Of a stretch of DNA of 40,476 bases, positions 1 to 8,009 are shown one piece after another. Under the pieces are notes generated by a model that worked only from the letters and a program-made list of their open reading frames with translations, was not told where the DNA came from and did not search any database. This stretch comes from Comamonadaceae bacterium (GTDB lineage: Bacteria; Pseudomonadota; Gammaproteobacteria; Burkholderiales; Burkholderiaceae_C): NCBI GenBank assembly GCA_947372865.1, contig CANBVJ010000028.1:1-40476 (forward strand), written 5' to 3'. Position 1 is the first letter of the stretch. Every line of letters starts with the position of its first letter. Made by a program: the position numbers and the translations under genes.

Positions 1-92
1 GTGGCCAGCCGCGTCATGGGCAGGGTCACGGCAAAGATCGCCACGCCCAGCACGCCTAGCCACAGGCCCAGAGTTTCTTGTTTGGTATTCAT
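1..92 (-). CDS. DMT/EamA-type transporter, N-terminal fragment
   Basis: This is the first 30 codons of a gene that runs off the left edge. The ATG is at 92-90 on the minus strand. The translation starts MNTKQETLGLWLG and continues into a hydrophobic helix ending in TLPMTRLA. That opening is typical of the first membrane helix of EamA-family (drug/metabolite superfamily) inner-membrane transporters, which carry small metabolites out of the cell. The substrate cannot be told. It is transcribed away from the defence operon to its right, so it probably marks the left border of that island. The family call rests on one helix only. Confidence 0.55.
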   Translation of the reverse strand, partial: MNTKQETLGLWLGVLGVAIFAVTLPMTRLA

Positions 93-178
93 GCGCCAAC
101 TGTAGCGGCATGAAAGGACGCATCACTGAAGCCTTGCTTGCGCCCGATCTCATCCGCACCCCGCATGAACCCGGCCTT

Positions 179-206
179 TTGCAGCCAAAGGATCCTGATA
201 TAAATT
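179..206 (+). promoter_or_regulatory. weak promoter candidate ahead of the restriction operon
   Basis: The 93-368 spacer holds no convincing gene. It becomes AT-rich from about 190 to 260. TTGCAG at 179-184 and TAAATT at 201-206 (16-base gap) could be the -35 and -10 elements of a sigma-70 promoter for the operon that starts at 369. The match is mediocre and other pairs are possible, for example TTGCGT at 222 with AACCAT at 245. Confidence 0.2.
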
Positions 207-368
207 CATACGGAACCGCATTTGCGTACGATTTCATTTATTAAAACCATTACTATATGAGTGTTCTTTGATTTATTCCCACGGCCCCCGGGCCGACCTG
301 CCTTGCTCACACCCCACCAAGCCAAGTACATCGCGCACGAGCCCACAGCCCAACACGGCGGTGGGGCC

Positions 369-1733
369 ATGGCCGGCGCATGGCCCCAAGGCGAATCTGA
401 AACGGTTGAACTCAAAACCAGTCTGGCCGAACTCAAGCAGGGCCTGACATCACTGGTGGCCATGCTCAACAAACATGGGCAAGGCGATCTGTGGTTTGGC
501 GTTTCCCCCAGCGGGCAGCCGGTGGGCCTGATGGTCACCGACAAAACCCTGCGCGACGTGTCGCAAGCGCTGGCCGCGCACATCGAGCCCCGGGTCTACC
601 CCGAAATCACATCGCTTGAAGCGGCAGGCAAGGTTTGCCTGCGCGTGCAAGCCGCAGGCCACCAAAAGCCGTATTTCGCCTACGGCCGCGCCTACATGCG
701 CGCGGCCGACGAAGACCGGCAAATGAGCGCCCGCGAACTAGAGAGCCTAATCTTGAGCCGCAACAGCGCCGCCCTGCGCTGGGACAACGAACCCAGCACC
801 ACGGCCCTGGCTGACCTGAGCGAAACCAAAATTCGCCGCTTTGTGGAGCGGGCCGGGTTGCCATGGGACAACACCGCCAATGCGCTGGCCAAACTAGGCC
901 TTGTGCAAGACGGGCAACTGCTCAACGCCGCCCGGCTGTTCTTTGCCGACCAACCCATCCAGCTTCGCTGCGCCGTGTTTGCCAGCACCACCAGCGCCAC
1001 CATCATCGACCGCCACGACTTTGACGGCGACGTCCTGGAGCTGATTGACGAGGCAGAAAAATACATCCTCAAAAACATCCACATCGGCATGCGCCTGGAA
1101 GGCATGCGCCGGGTGGACGTGCCCGAAATCTCGCGTGCGGCCCTGCGCGAAGCCGTCATCAACGCCTTTTGCCACCGCGACTGGCGTGACCCGGACTACA
1201 TCCAGATCGCCATTTACAAAAACCGGGTCGAAATCCGCAACCCCGGCGGCTTGTTCGATGGCCTGACCTTTGAAGCCATGCGCCGGGGCAACGTCTCGCA
1301 CCGCCGCAACCCGCTGATTGCGGACCTGTTCAGGCGCATTGACATGGTCGAAGCCTGGGGGCGCGGCATGCCATTGATTTTGGAAAACGCCCCCAGTGTG
1401 GAGTTCCGAGAAATCGCCAGGCTGTTTGTCGCCAGTTTTGAGCGGCCCAGCGCGAGCCTAGTCAGCACCCCAGAAACAAGCCCAGTTACACCAGAAAACA
1501 CCAAAGAAACGCCAGAGAAAAACCAAAGAAACACCAAGGAACTGCTGATGCAAGCCCTGCAAGCGCAGCCCTGCCTGACCGTCAAAGCCTTGGCACTGGC
1601 CATGCACTTGAGCGACGCCAGTGTTCGGCACCACCTGCGCGTGCTGCAAGCAGACAAAAAGCTCCGCCACGTCGGCCCCACCAAAGGCGGGCACTGGGAA
1701 GTGACCGCACCAGACCCAAAAGAAAACCCATGA
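369..1733 (+). CDS. AlbA_2/Schlafen-type ATP-binding protein with C-terminal winged helix
   Basis: A 454-residue protein. The N-terminal part carries an ETVELKTS element and a GQGDLWFGV element, typical of AlbA_2 (Schlafen-like, PF04326) domains. The middle has REAVINAFCHRDW, IRNPGG and a run ending in EAWGRGMPLI, typical of the HATPase_c_4 module of the same family. After a Pro/Thr/Glu-rich linker, the last 70 residues look like a winged helix that could bind DNA. The usual roles proposed for the family are nucleic-acid binding and transcriptional control; no reaction is assigned. Its stop overlaps the mod start (ATGA, 1730-1733), so it is translationally coupled to the type III operon. An in-frame GTG at 261 would add 36 low-complexity residues without a visible Shine-Dalgarno, so the ATG at 369 is preferred. 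It may regulate or sense for the operon (inference). Confidence 0.8.
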   Translation: MAGAWPQGESETVELKTSLAELKQGLTSLVAMLNKHGQGDLWFGVSPSGQPVGLMVTDKTLRDVSQALAAHIEPRVYPEITSLEAAGKVCLRVQAAGHQKPYFAYGRAYMRAADEDRQMSARELESLILSRNSAALRWDNEPSTTALADLSETKIRRFVERAGLPWDNTANALAKLGLVQDGQLLNAARLFFADQPIQLRCAVFASTTSATIIDRHDFDGDVLELIDEAEKYILKNIHIGMRLEGMRRVDVPEISRAALREAVINAFCHRDWRDPDYIQIAIYKNRVEIRNPGGLFDGLTFEAMRRGNVSHRRNPLIADLFRRIDMVEAWGRGMPLILENAPSVEFREIARLFVASFERPSASLVSTPETSPVTPENTKETPEKNQRNTKELLMQALQAQPCLTVKALALAMHLSDASVRHHLRVLQADKKLRHVGPTKGGHWEVTAPDPKENP

Positions 1734-3700
1734 AAACCAACAACACAGCCGCCGCTGCAACCAACGCCGCCGCCGCCCAAGCCCTTGGCCACAGCCCCGA
1801 CGCCCTGGCCCAGCGCAAGGCCGAACTGCTCGCTATGTTGCGCCAAACCGCGCCTGAACTCATCAGCGACAACCAACTCAACCTGGACAAGCTCAAAGAC
1901 CTGCTGGAGCCGGACCGCATCGCCGACCCGCTAGAACACTACGAACTGTCATGGGCTGGCAAAACCGCCGCCCGCCGCGAGATCCAGAAAACCAGCAGCC
2001 ACACCCTGCGGCCTGACCCGAGCAACCCGGCCCAGGCGCAGCACATGTTGATCGAGGGCGAGAACCTCGAAGTGCTGCGCGTGCTGCAAAAAAGCTACTA
2101 CGGCAAGGTCAAGATGATTTACATCGACCCGCCCTACAACACCGGCAACGACAGCTTTGTGTACCCCGACAACTACTCCGAGACGCTGGACGAATACCAG
2201 CGGCGCACGGGCGAGAAAAACGAAGCGGGGTTTTTGAACAAGCAAAACCTCTGGAAAAAGAACAGCAAGGAAAGCGGGCAGTACCACAGCACTTGGTTGT
2301 CGATGATGTATCCGCGTTTGTATTTGGCGCGGAATCTGTTGCGTGATGACGGGATCATTTTTATCAGTATTGATGACAACGAAGCGGCTAATTTAAAAGT
2401 GCTTTGCGATGAAATATTCGGTAACGATAATTTTGTGGAACAAATTGCATGGAAAAATAAATATGGATCCGGAGCACTTACAAAAGGCTTTGCAAATGTC
2501 CACGAATACATTTTTGCCTATACAAAATCACCACTAATAAATATAGCATCACCCCTAAATGATGAGCAAAGATTGGCTTATAAATTAAAGGATGAAAAAT
2601 ATGAGCTGCGCGGTGGTTACATTACGCAACCACTATCCACAAACAGCAAAGATGATCGGCACAATTTGCAATATCCCATAATTCACAATGGGATAACAAT
2701 AAATCCCGAGAAACAGTGGATTTGGTCTAGGGAAAGATTTTTGGAGGCGTATAAAAATAATGAAATTGTGATTAATGAAACCAATGGAAAATACAGTGTT
2801 CGATCAAAGCAATATTTACGGGACGAGAGAGGAGTCGAGCGACTTGGCAAGCCAATTTCGATTATGGATGGGCCATTCAACCAAGAAGGAACCAAAGAAA
2901 TTAAGTCGCTATTTAACGGGAAACAAGTTTTCGGGTTTCCCAAGCCAACTGCATTAATAAAATATTTAATGTCGTTTGTTTTAAATGACAAAGATGAATT
3001 TGATTTCATTGCACTGGACTTTTTCGCTGGCTCGGGTTCCTGCGCGCAAGCCGTGATGAAACTGAACACCAAAGACGGCGGCAACCGCCGATCCATCTCG
3101 GTCCAAATGCCCGAAGTCATCGACGAAGACAGCGAGGCCTACAAAGCCGGTTACCGCACCATCGCCGACATCACCCGCGCCCGCATCGACAAGGTCATCG
3201 CCAAGCTCAAAGCCGAGCACCCGGACAAAACCGCCGACTTGGCCTGCGCCCACTTCACGCTGGCGCCGTCCAACTTCAAGGTCTGGCGGGGTAACGCTAG
3301 CAGTGCGGGGGCGCTGCGCGAGCAACTGGCGCTATTTCGCAGTGCGGAGAAGACGGACCCTTCGACGGGCGCAGAGCGAACGGACAAGGAGCAAGCGCAA
3401 GCCGCCATGTTGGCCGAGCTGCTGCTCAAGCACGGCTTGGGCGCATTGGGCGTGCACGCCATCAGCAAACCCATGCAAGTGGCCGGGGCCACGGTGCACC
3501 GTGTGCGCATGCCCAACGACAAAACCATGTGGCTGTGCTTTGACCCCTACACCGAAGCACTGAAAGGCGAAATAGTCAAAGCCGCTCCTGCACAAGTGGT
3601 CCTGCTGAACTCTTGCTTTGGGGGCAGCAAGGCCGACGAACTGCTGTCCAACCTGCAGCTAGAACTGGCCGGACTGGAAATTGGCCTGACGGTGATTTGA
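1730..3700 (+). CDS. mod: type III restriction-modification methyltransferase (Mod)
   Basis: A 656-residue N6-adenine methyltransferase of the beta class. The catalytic motif DPPYNTG is near residues 133-139 and the SAM-binding motif DFFAGSGS is near 429-436. That order (motif IV before motif I), with a long variable domain between, is the type III Mod architecture. Mod recognises the target sequence, methylates one strand and, with Res, directs cleavage of unmodified DNA. The stretch between the two motifs (about codons 205-425) is much richer in A+T than the rest of the gene and should be the target recognition domain. The frame is intact. The start is fixed by the ATGA overlap with the upstream gene. 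The YhcG-type nuclease follows after 9 bases and res follows that. Confidence 0.93.
   Translation: MKTNNTAAAATNAAAAQALGHSPDALAQRKAELLAMLRQTAPELISDNQLNLDKLKDLLEPDRIADPLEHYELSWAGKTAARREIQKTSSHTLRPDPSNPAQAQHMLIEGENLEVLRVLQKSYYGKVKMIYIDPPYNTGNDSFVYPDNYSETLDEYQRRTGEKNEAGFLNKQNLWKKNSKESGQYHSTWLSMMYPRLYLARNLLRDDGIIFISIDDNEAANLKVLCDEIFGNDNFVEQIAWKNKYGSGALTKGFANVHEYIFAYTKSPLINIASPLNDEQRLAYKLKDEKYELRGGYITQPLSTNSKDDRHNLQYPIIHNGITINPEKQWIWSRERFLEAYKNNEIVINETNGKYSVRSKQYLRDERGVERLGKPISIMDGPFNQEGTKEIKSLFNGKQVFGFPKPTALIKYLMSFVLNDKDEFDFIALDFFAGSGSCAQAVMKLNTKDGGNRRSISVQMPEVIDEDSEAYKAGYRTIADITRARIDKVIAKLKAEHPDKTADLACAHFTLAPSNFKVWRGNASSAGALREQLALFRSAEKTDPSTGAERTDKEQAQAAMLAELLLKHGLGALGVHAISKPMQVAGATVHRVRMPNDKTMWLCFDPYTEALKGEIVKAAPAQVVLLNSCFGGSKADELLSNLQLELAGLEIGLTVI
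2380..3010 (+). other. AT-rich target recognition segment inside mod
   Basis: Lines I counted by hand here hold about one third G+C (for example 2401-2460 and 2761-2820), against well over half in the mod sequence on either side (for example 1981-2040 and 3061-3120). The right border is sharp, just before the FFAGSG motif codons. The left border, about 2290-2390, is more gradual. The segment matches the part of type III Mod proteins that reads DNA, so recent replacement of the specificity domain from a low-GC donor is the simplest reading. Confidence 0.75.
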
Positions 3701-3709
3701 GGAGCGGCC

Positions 3710-4780
3710 ATGGCCAAAAAAGTACCTGCCCATGCGCTTGAAGCGCTTGCACAACCAGTGCTGGACGATTTGCGTCTGTTGATCCAACAGGCACGCAGCC
3801 ACGTGGCCAGCACCGTCAACAGCGCGCAAACCTTGCTGTATTGGCGGGTCGGCAGCCGCGTTCGACGGGAGGTGTTGGGGCAAGCCCGCGCGGAATATGG
3901 CGAGCAAATTGTGTCGACGCTGTCGACACAATTGGTTCGCGAGTACGGCGCAGGGTTTGGGCTGCGCAGTCTGCGGCGCATGGTTCAGTTTTCCGACCTT
4001 TTTCCAGACGCTCAAATCGTTGCGACCTTGTCACAAGTATTGCGGTGGAGCCATTTCATTGAAATTCTCCCGCTTAAAGCGCCGCTGGAGCGCGAGTTTT
4101 ATGCCGAGATGTGCCGCGTCGAACGCTGGCCTGTGCATGTGCTGAGGCAGCGCATCGCCAGCCAGCTGTACCTGCGCTCGGCCATAGCCAAAAAGCCCGA
4201 ATCGGTGATTACCAGCGAACTGAACCAGTTGCGTGAGGGTGGGCAGGTTACCCCCGACATGGTGTTTCGCGACCCCTACATGCTGGACTTTTTGGGCCTG
4301 CCCGACGGCTACAGCGAGCGTGACCTGGAAAGCGCCATCTTGCGCGACATGGAGCGCTTTTTATTGGAGCTGGGCGCGGGCTTCACGTTTGTGGCGCGGC
4401 AAAAGCGCATTTCCGTGGGCGCGGACGATTTTTACCTGGACCTGCTTTTCTACCACCGCCACCTGCGCCGCCTGATTGCGGTGGAGCTGAAGCTGGAGAA
4501 GTTTTCGCCCTCGCACAAAGGCCAGATGGATCTGTACCTGCGCTGGCTGGACCGCCACGACAGGGCCGAGGGTGAGGCTTCGCCCATCGGCCTGATTTTG
4601 TGCGCCAGCGCTGACGCCGAACAGGTGGAGCTGATGGACCTGGACAGCGCCAACATCCGCGTGGCGCAGTACCTGCACGCCTTGCCCGAGCTGCAAGTGC
4701 TGCAAACCCAACTGCACCGCGTGGTGCAACTGACGCGCGAGCGGCAGGCTAGTTCAGACCAGCCAGACACCAAGGAATAA
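3710..4780 (+). CDS. YhcG/DUF1016-family PDDEXK nuclease-domain protein
   Basis: A 356-residue protein with the layout of the YhcG family (DUF1016). The N-terminal helical half holds the family-typical LLYWRVGSRV and YGAGFGLRSLRRM stretches. The C-terminal nuclease fold holds DDFYLDLLFYHRHLRRLI followed by VELK, which supplies the Asp...Glu-x-Lys triad of PD-(D/E)XK enzymes. The substrate is not established; the family is often found in defence islands and restriction operons. The gene sits between mod and res, with GAGGAG just upstream of the ATG and 2 bases between its stop and the res start. A core type III system needs only Mod and Res, so this is an added component that could widen or back up cleavage (inference). 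Confidence 0.88.
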   Translation: MAKKVPAHALEALAQPVLDDLRLLIQQARSHVASTVNSAQTLLYWRVGSRVRREVLGQARAEYGEQIVSTLSTQLVREYGAGFGLRSLRRMVQFSDLFPDAQIVATLSQVLRWSHFIEILPLKAPLEREFYAEMCRVERWPVHVLRQRIASQLYLRSAIAKKPESVITSELNQLREGGQVTPDMVFRDPYMLDFLGLPDGYSERDLESAILRDMERFLLELGAGFTFVARQKRISVGADDFYLDLLFYHRHLRRLIAVELKLEKFSPSHKGQMDLYLRWLDRHDRAEGEASPIGLILCASADAEQVELMDLDSANIRVAQYLHALPELQVLQTQLHRVVQLTRERQASSDQPDTKE

Positions 4781-4782
4781 AC

Positions 4783-7587
4783 ATGACGATGCAACTGCAA
4801 TTTACCCACCAGGACTACCAAAAGAAGGCGGTCGATGCGGTGGTGAAGGTGTTTGACGGCCAACCACTGGCCAAAGGCGAGTTTGCGCTGGCAGGCCAAA
4901 ACGCCAGCGTGCGCTACGCGGCCGACGGCACCATTGGCAACGCCCTGCATTTGTCTGACGAGCAATTGCTGGCCAATGTGCAACAGGTACAACTGGCCCA
5001 TTTGCGCAACGCCAGTGGCGAACCTGACACTAGCCAAGTCAGCCAAACGCTGCTGGGTGACGAGGTGCAGCATGTGCGCGACGGTGTGACTACCCGCCGA
5101 ATCGTGCCGCATTTGTCGCTGGATATGGAAACCGGCACGGGCAAGACCTACACCTTCATCAAGACCATGTACGAGCTGAACAAGCAGTACGGCTTCAAGA
5201 AGTTTGTGGTGGTGGTGCCCAGCGTGGCTATTCGTGAAGGCACCATCAAAAACCTGGAGGTCACGCGCAGCCACTTTGCGGGCGACTATGCCAACGTGCC
5301 CTGCGTGCCCATCTTGTACGACAGCAGCAAGTTGTCGGCCTTGCGCGATTTCGCCATGAGTGACGCGCTGAGCGTGCTGGTGATCAACATCGACAGCTTT
5401 GCCAAAGACAACGTGCGCATCAAGCAAAAGGGCGAGCGGGCGTTTGCGCCCATTGAGTACATCCAGGCGGTCAATCCGGTGGTGATCGTGGACGAGCCGC
5501 AAAACTTTGAAACCGAGTTGCGCCGCACCGCCCTGCTGGATTTGAATCCGCTGTGCACGCTGCGCTATTCGGCCACGCACCGAAACCCGTACAACCTGCT
5601 GTATTCGCTCAACCCGGTGCAGGCTTATGACCTGGGGCTGGTCAAGCAAATTGAGGTGGATGGCGTGCTGGCCGATGCCGATCAAAACCAGGCTTTTATT
5701 GAGCTGCTGAGCATTGAGGCCAAGGCCAAAAGCATCCGCGCCAAGGTGGCGATTGATGTGAATACCAAAACGGGTGTGAAACGCTCCGAGCTGTCGCTGA
5801 AGCTGGGCGACGACTTGTTTGAAAAATCCAAACAGCGCGAGGCGTACCAAGACGGCTACATCCTGAACGAGATACGCGCCGAGACGGGTGAGATCGAGTT
5901 TTCGGGCGGGCGGGTTTTGAAGCTGTACGAAAAGCAAGGCGGCTTGACCGACGCCGTGATGCGCTACCAGATTGAGCGTACCGTGGCGGCGCACTTTGCC
6001 AAGCTCAAAAACTTGCAGCCCATTGGGGTGAAGGTGCTGAGTTTGTTCTTTATAGACAGGGTGGCCAATTACCGCACCTTTGATGCGGATGGCGAACCCA
6101 CCACGGGCAAGTTTGGGCTGTGGTTTGAAGAGGCTTTCAACACCTACGCCAACAAGCCGCAATACCGGGGTTTGATTCCGCACGCGGCCAGCCAGGTGCA
6201 CGACGGCTATTTTTCAGGCGAGAAAAAGGGCAAGGGCGTGAAAGCCAAAACCGTGTGGGTGGACACCTCGGGGCAGGTGGCCAAAGACGACAGCACTTAC
6301 CACCTGATCATGAAGCACAAGGAAAGGCTGCTGTCAACGGCAGAGCCGCTGCAGTTTTTGTTCAGCCACACGGCGCTGCGCGAAGGCTGGGACAACCCCA
6401 ATGTGTTCCAGATTTGCACGCTCAATGAAACCAAAAGCGCCATGAAAAAGCGCCAGGAAATTGGCCGAGGCCTGCGCCTGTGCGTGAACCAGTCCGGCGA
6501 GCGGGTGCTGGACAAGCGGGTGAACGTGCTGACGGTGATCCCCAATGAAAGTTATGAGGCCTTTGCCAAGTCTTTGCAGCAAGAGATTGAAGACGAAACC
6601 GGCGTGTCATTTACCGGCCGCGTGAAGAACGCCCGCGCCAAGGTGAAGGTGCAAACCAAAACGCTGGATGCCGAAGAAGCTGCGCTGTTTGAGGCGATCT
6701 GGCAAAAGATCCGCTACCAAACGCGCTACAGCGTGAAGCTGGACACGCCCGAGTTGATTAAAAAATGCACGGCCGCGCTGGCCGACACCAACCAATACCC
6801 CAAGGTGCAGGCGCCCAAAATCCGCTCGGCCAAGGCCAGAATCGTGCTGGGGCCAGACGGGGTGCACGGCGTGCAGTCGGGCGTTGCCGTCACCGATGTA
6901 ATGGACTACAACGTCGCGGTGCCCGATGTGTATGCCTACATCCAGAACCGGGTGTATCTGTCGCGGGCCACCTTGTTTGCCATTTTGGACGGCTCGGGCC
7001 GACTGGCTGAAGTGCTCATCAACCCCCAAGCGTTTTTGGACACTGCCATCGCGGCCATCAAAAACAGCTTGCAGGCCCTGCTGGTGCAAGGCATTGAGTA
7101 CCACGAGATCAACGGCCAGCGCTATGAAATGACGTTGTGGGACGAAGTGGAAACCTACCTCAGCAGCGTATACCCACCCGCCGCCGATAGCCTGACGCCA
7201 CCGGTGAGCAAAACCATCTTGCAGGCGCAGCCGCTGGACGACCACAAAGACGCGATGGGCAATGCGTTCTCCTGCGTTTTGACCGACAGCAGCGTAGAAA
7301 GCAAATTCGCCCAAGACTGCAGCGACGACGAGCGCGTGCGCTTCTTCTTCAAGCTGCCCAGCCGCTTCAAAATCCCGACCCCGCTGGGCACCTACAACCC
7401 GGACTGGGCCGTGGTGTTTGAGGGCGACGCCCGCGTTTACTTTGTGGCCGAAACCAAATCCAGCACCATCGAAAAAGACCGCCGCCAAGAGGAAAACCTA
7501 AAGATCGACTGCGGGCGCAAGCACTTTGCGCTTTCGAAGGATGTGGTGTTTAGGGATGTGGTGGCTTTGGAGGGGTTGGTGGTATGA
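4783..7587 (+). CDS. res: type III restriction endonuclease subunit (Res), helicase-nuclease
   Basis: A 934-residue superfamily 2 helicase fused to a nuclease. Motif I is METGTGKTY with Lys121. The DEAD-like box is VDEPQNF (near 236), followed by YSATH (motif III). Motif VI is QEIGRGLRL (near 560). The C-terminal PDDEXK nuclease shows NPDWAVVF and ETKSS (about 872-892), as in type III Res subunits. With Mod it translocates or slides along DNA using ATP and cuts beside the recognition site. Length and motif order are normal and no frameshift is seen. It is the last gene of the four-gene operon: the ATG follows the upstream stop by 2 bases, and the G-rich repeat begins 4 bases after its own stop. 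Confidence 0.93.
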   Translation: MTMQLQFTHQDYQKKAVDAVVKVFDGQPLAKGEFALAGQNASVRYAADGTIGNALHLSDEQLLANVQQVQLAHLRNASGEPDTSQVSQTLLGDEVQHVRDGVTTRRIVPHLSLDMETGTGKTYTFIKTMYELNKQYGFKKFVVVVPSVAIREGTIKNLEVTRSHFAGDYANVPCVPILYDSSKLSALRDFAMSDALSVLVINIDSFAKDNVRIKQKGERAFAPIEYIQAVNPVVIVDEPQNFETELRRTALLDLNPLCTLRYSATHRNPYNLLYSLNPVQAYDLGLVKQIEVDGVLADADQNQAFIELLSIEAKAKSIRAKVAIDVNTKTGVKRSELSLKLGDDLFEKSKQREAYQDGYILNEIRAETGEIEFSGGRVLKLYEKQGGLTDAVMRYQIERTVAAHFAKLKNLQPIGVKVLSLFFIDRVANYRTFDADGEPTTGKFGLWFEEAFNTYANKPQYRGLIPHAASQVHDGYFSGEKKGKGVKAKTVWVDTSGQVAKDDSTYHLIMKHKERLLSTAEPLQFLFSHTALREGWDNPNVFQICTLNETKSAMKKRQEIGRGLRLCVNQSGERVLDKRVNVLTVIPNESYEAFAKSLQQEIEDETGVSFTGRVKNARAKVKVQTKTLDAEEAALFEAIWQKIRYQTRYSVKLDTPELIKKCTAALADTNQYPKVQAPKIRSAKARIVLGPDGVHGVQSGVAVTDVMDYNVAVPDVYAYIQNRVYLSRATLFAILDGSGRLAEVLINPQAFLDTAIAAIKNSLQALLVQGIEYHEINGQRYEMTLWDEVETYLSSVYPPAADSLTPPVSKTILQAQPLDDHKDAMGNAFSCVLTDSSVESKFAQDCSDDERVRFFFKLPSRFKIPTPLGTYNPDWAVVFEGDARVYFVAETKSSTIEKDRRQEENLKIDCGRKHFALSKDVVFRDVVALEGLVV

Positions 7588-8009
7588 GATTGGGGGTTGG
7601 GGGTTGGGGGTTGGGGGTTGGGGGTTGGGCAGATGGTGGGAGTCGTTGGTAGTTTCTTAAGACCGGGGGACTCATTTGCAGCGATTGCTGCCGCTGAGAA
7701 CAGAGCCGACAAATTGATGCTGACTGGCAGGGAGCAAACGCTGAGGAGCGGCGCGGACTCGTGTTACGTCCACTCCGCCAAAAACTTTAAGGGCCTGAGT
7801 CGACAGGTCCATTTGTTTTTTGCCGTCTGGCTGATGAGCCATGTCGGTGCTCCATTTCGGTTCACTTCATAAAAGTTCAATTTAAGCGGCCTAGCTGGGC
7901 AAGTGCTTTCTCCTGCCGGCCGTGGCTTTAACAATAACGAATGCGATGTCTTCAGTAACTCGTGCGCAAGATGCAATAGCGTTGCGACATAAATAGGTGA
8001 GAGTAGGGA
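7588..8009. other. 422-base spacer between res and the AAA/Toprim gene
   Basis: Apart from the heptamer repeat at its left end, I see no gene, transposon end or tRNA here. Short open frames on both strands resemble nothing I know. GAGAGTAGGGA just before 8010 gives the next gene a ribosome binding site. The spacer, and a mean base composition that looks different from the restriction operon, suggest that the next gene is a separate transcription unit that arrived independently. Confidence 0.5.
7592..7629 (+). repeat. GGGGGTT heptamer repeat, G-quadruplex-prone
   Basis: Five runs of five G, each separated by TT, end in a sixth run of three G. The array starts 4 bases after the res stop codon. 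Four or more G-runs with 2-base loops fit the pattern that folds into G-quadruplex DNA or RNA on the plus strand, which is also the strand of the res transcript. It could act as a pause or end signal, or simply be a slippage-prone microsatellite. The copy number may vary between strains because the unit repeats perfectly. Confidence 0.85.

Noticed and set aside
4450..6201. Open frame of 583 codons on the minus strand across the yhcG/res junction
   Set aside because: It is antisense to two genes with clear motifs. Its composition (rich in Gln, His, Val, Leu and Gly) is the shadow of GC-rich codons, and no domain is visible.
7592..7629. Heptamer array as a CRISPR array
   Set aside because: The unit is 7 bases with no spacers, and no cas gene is present.
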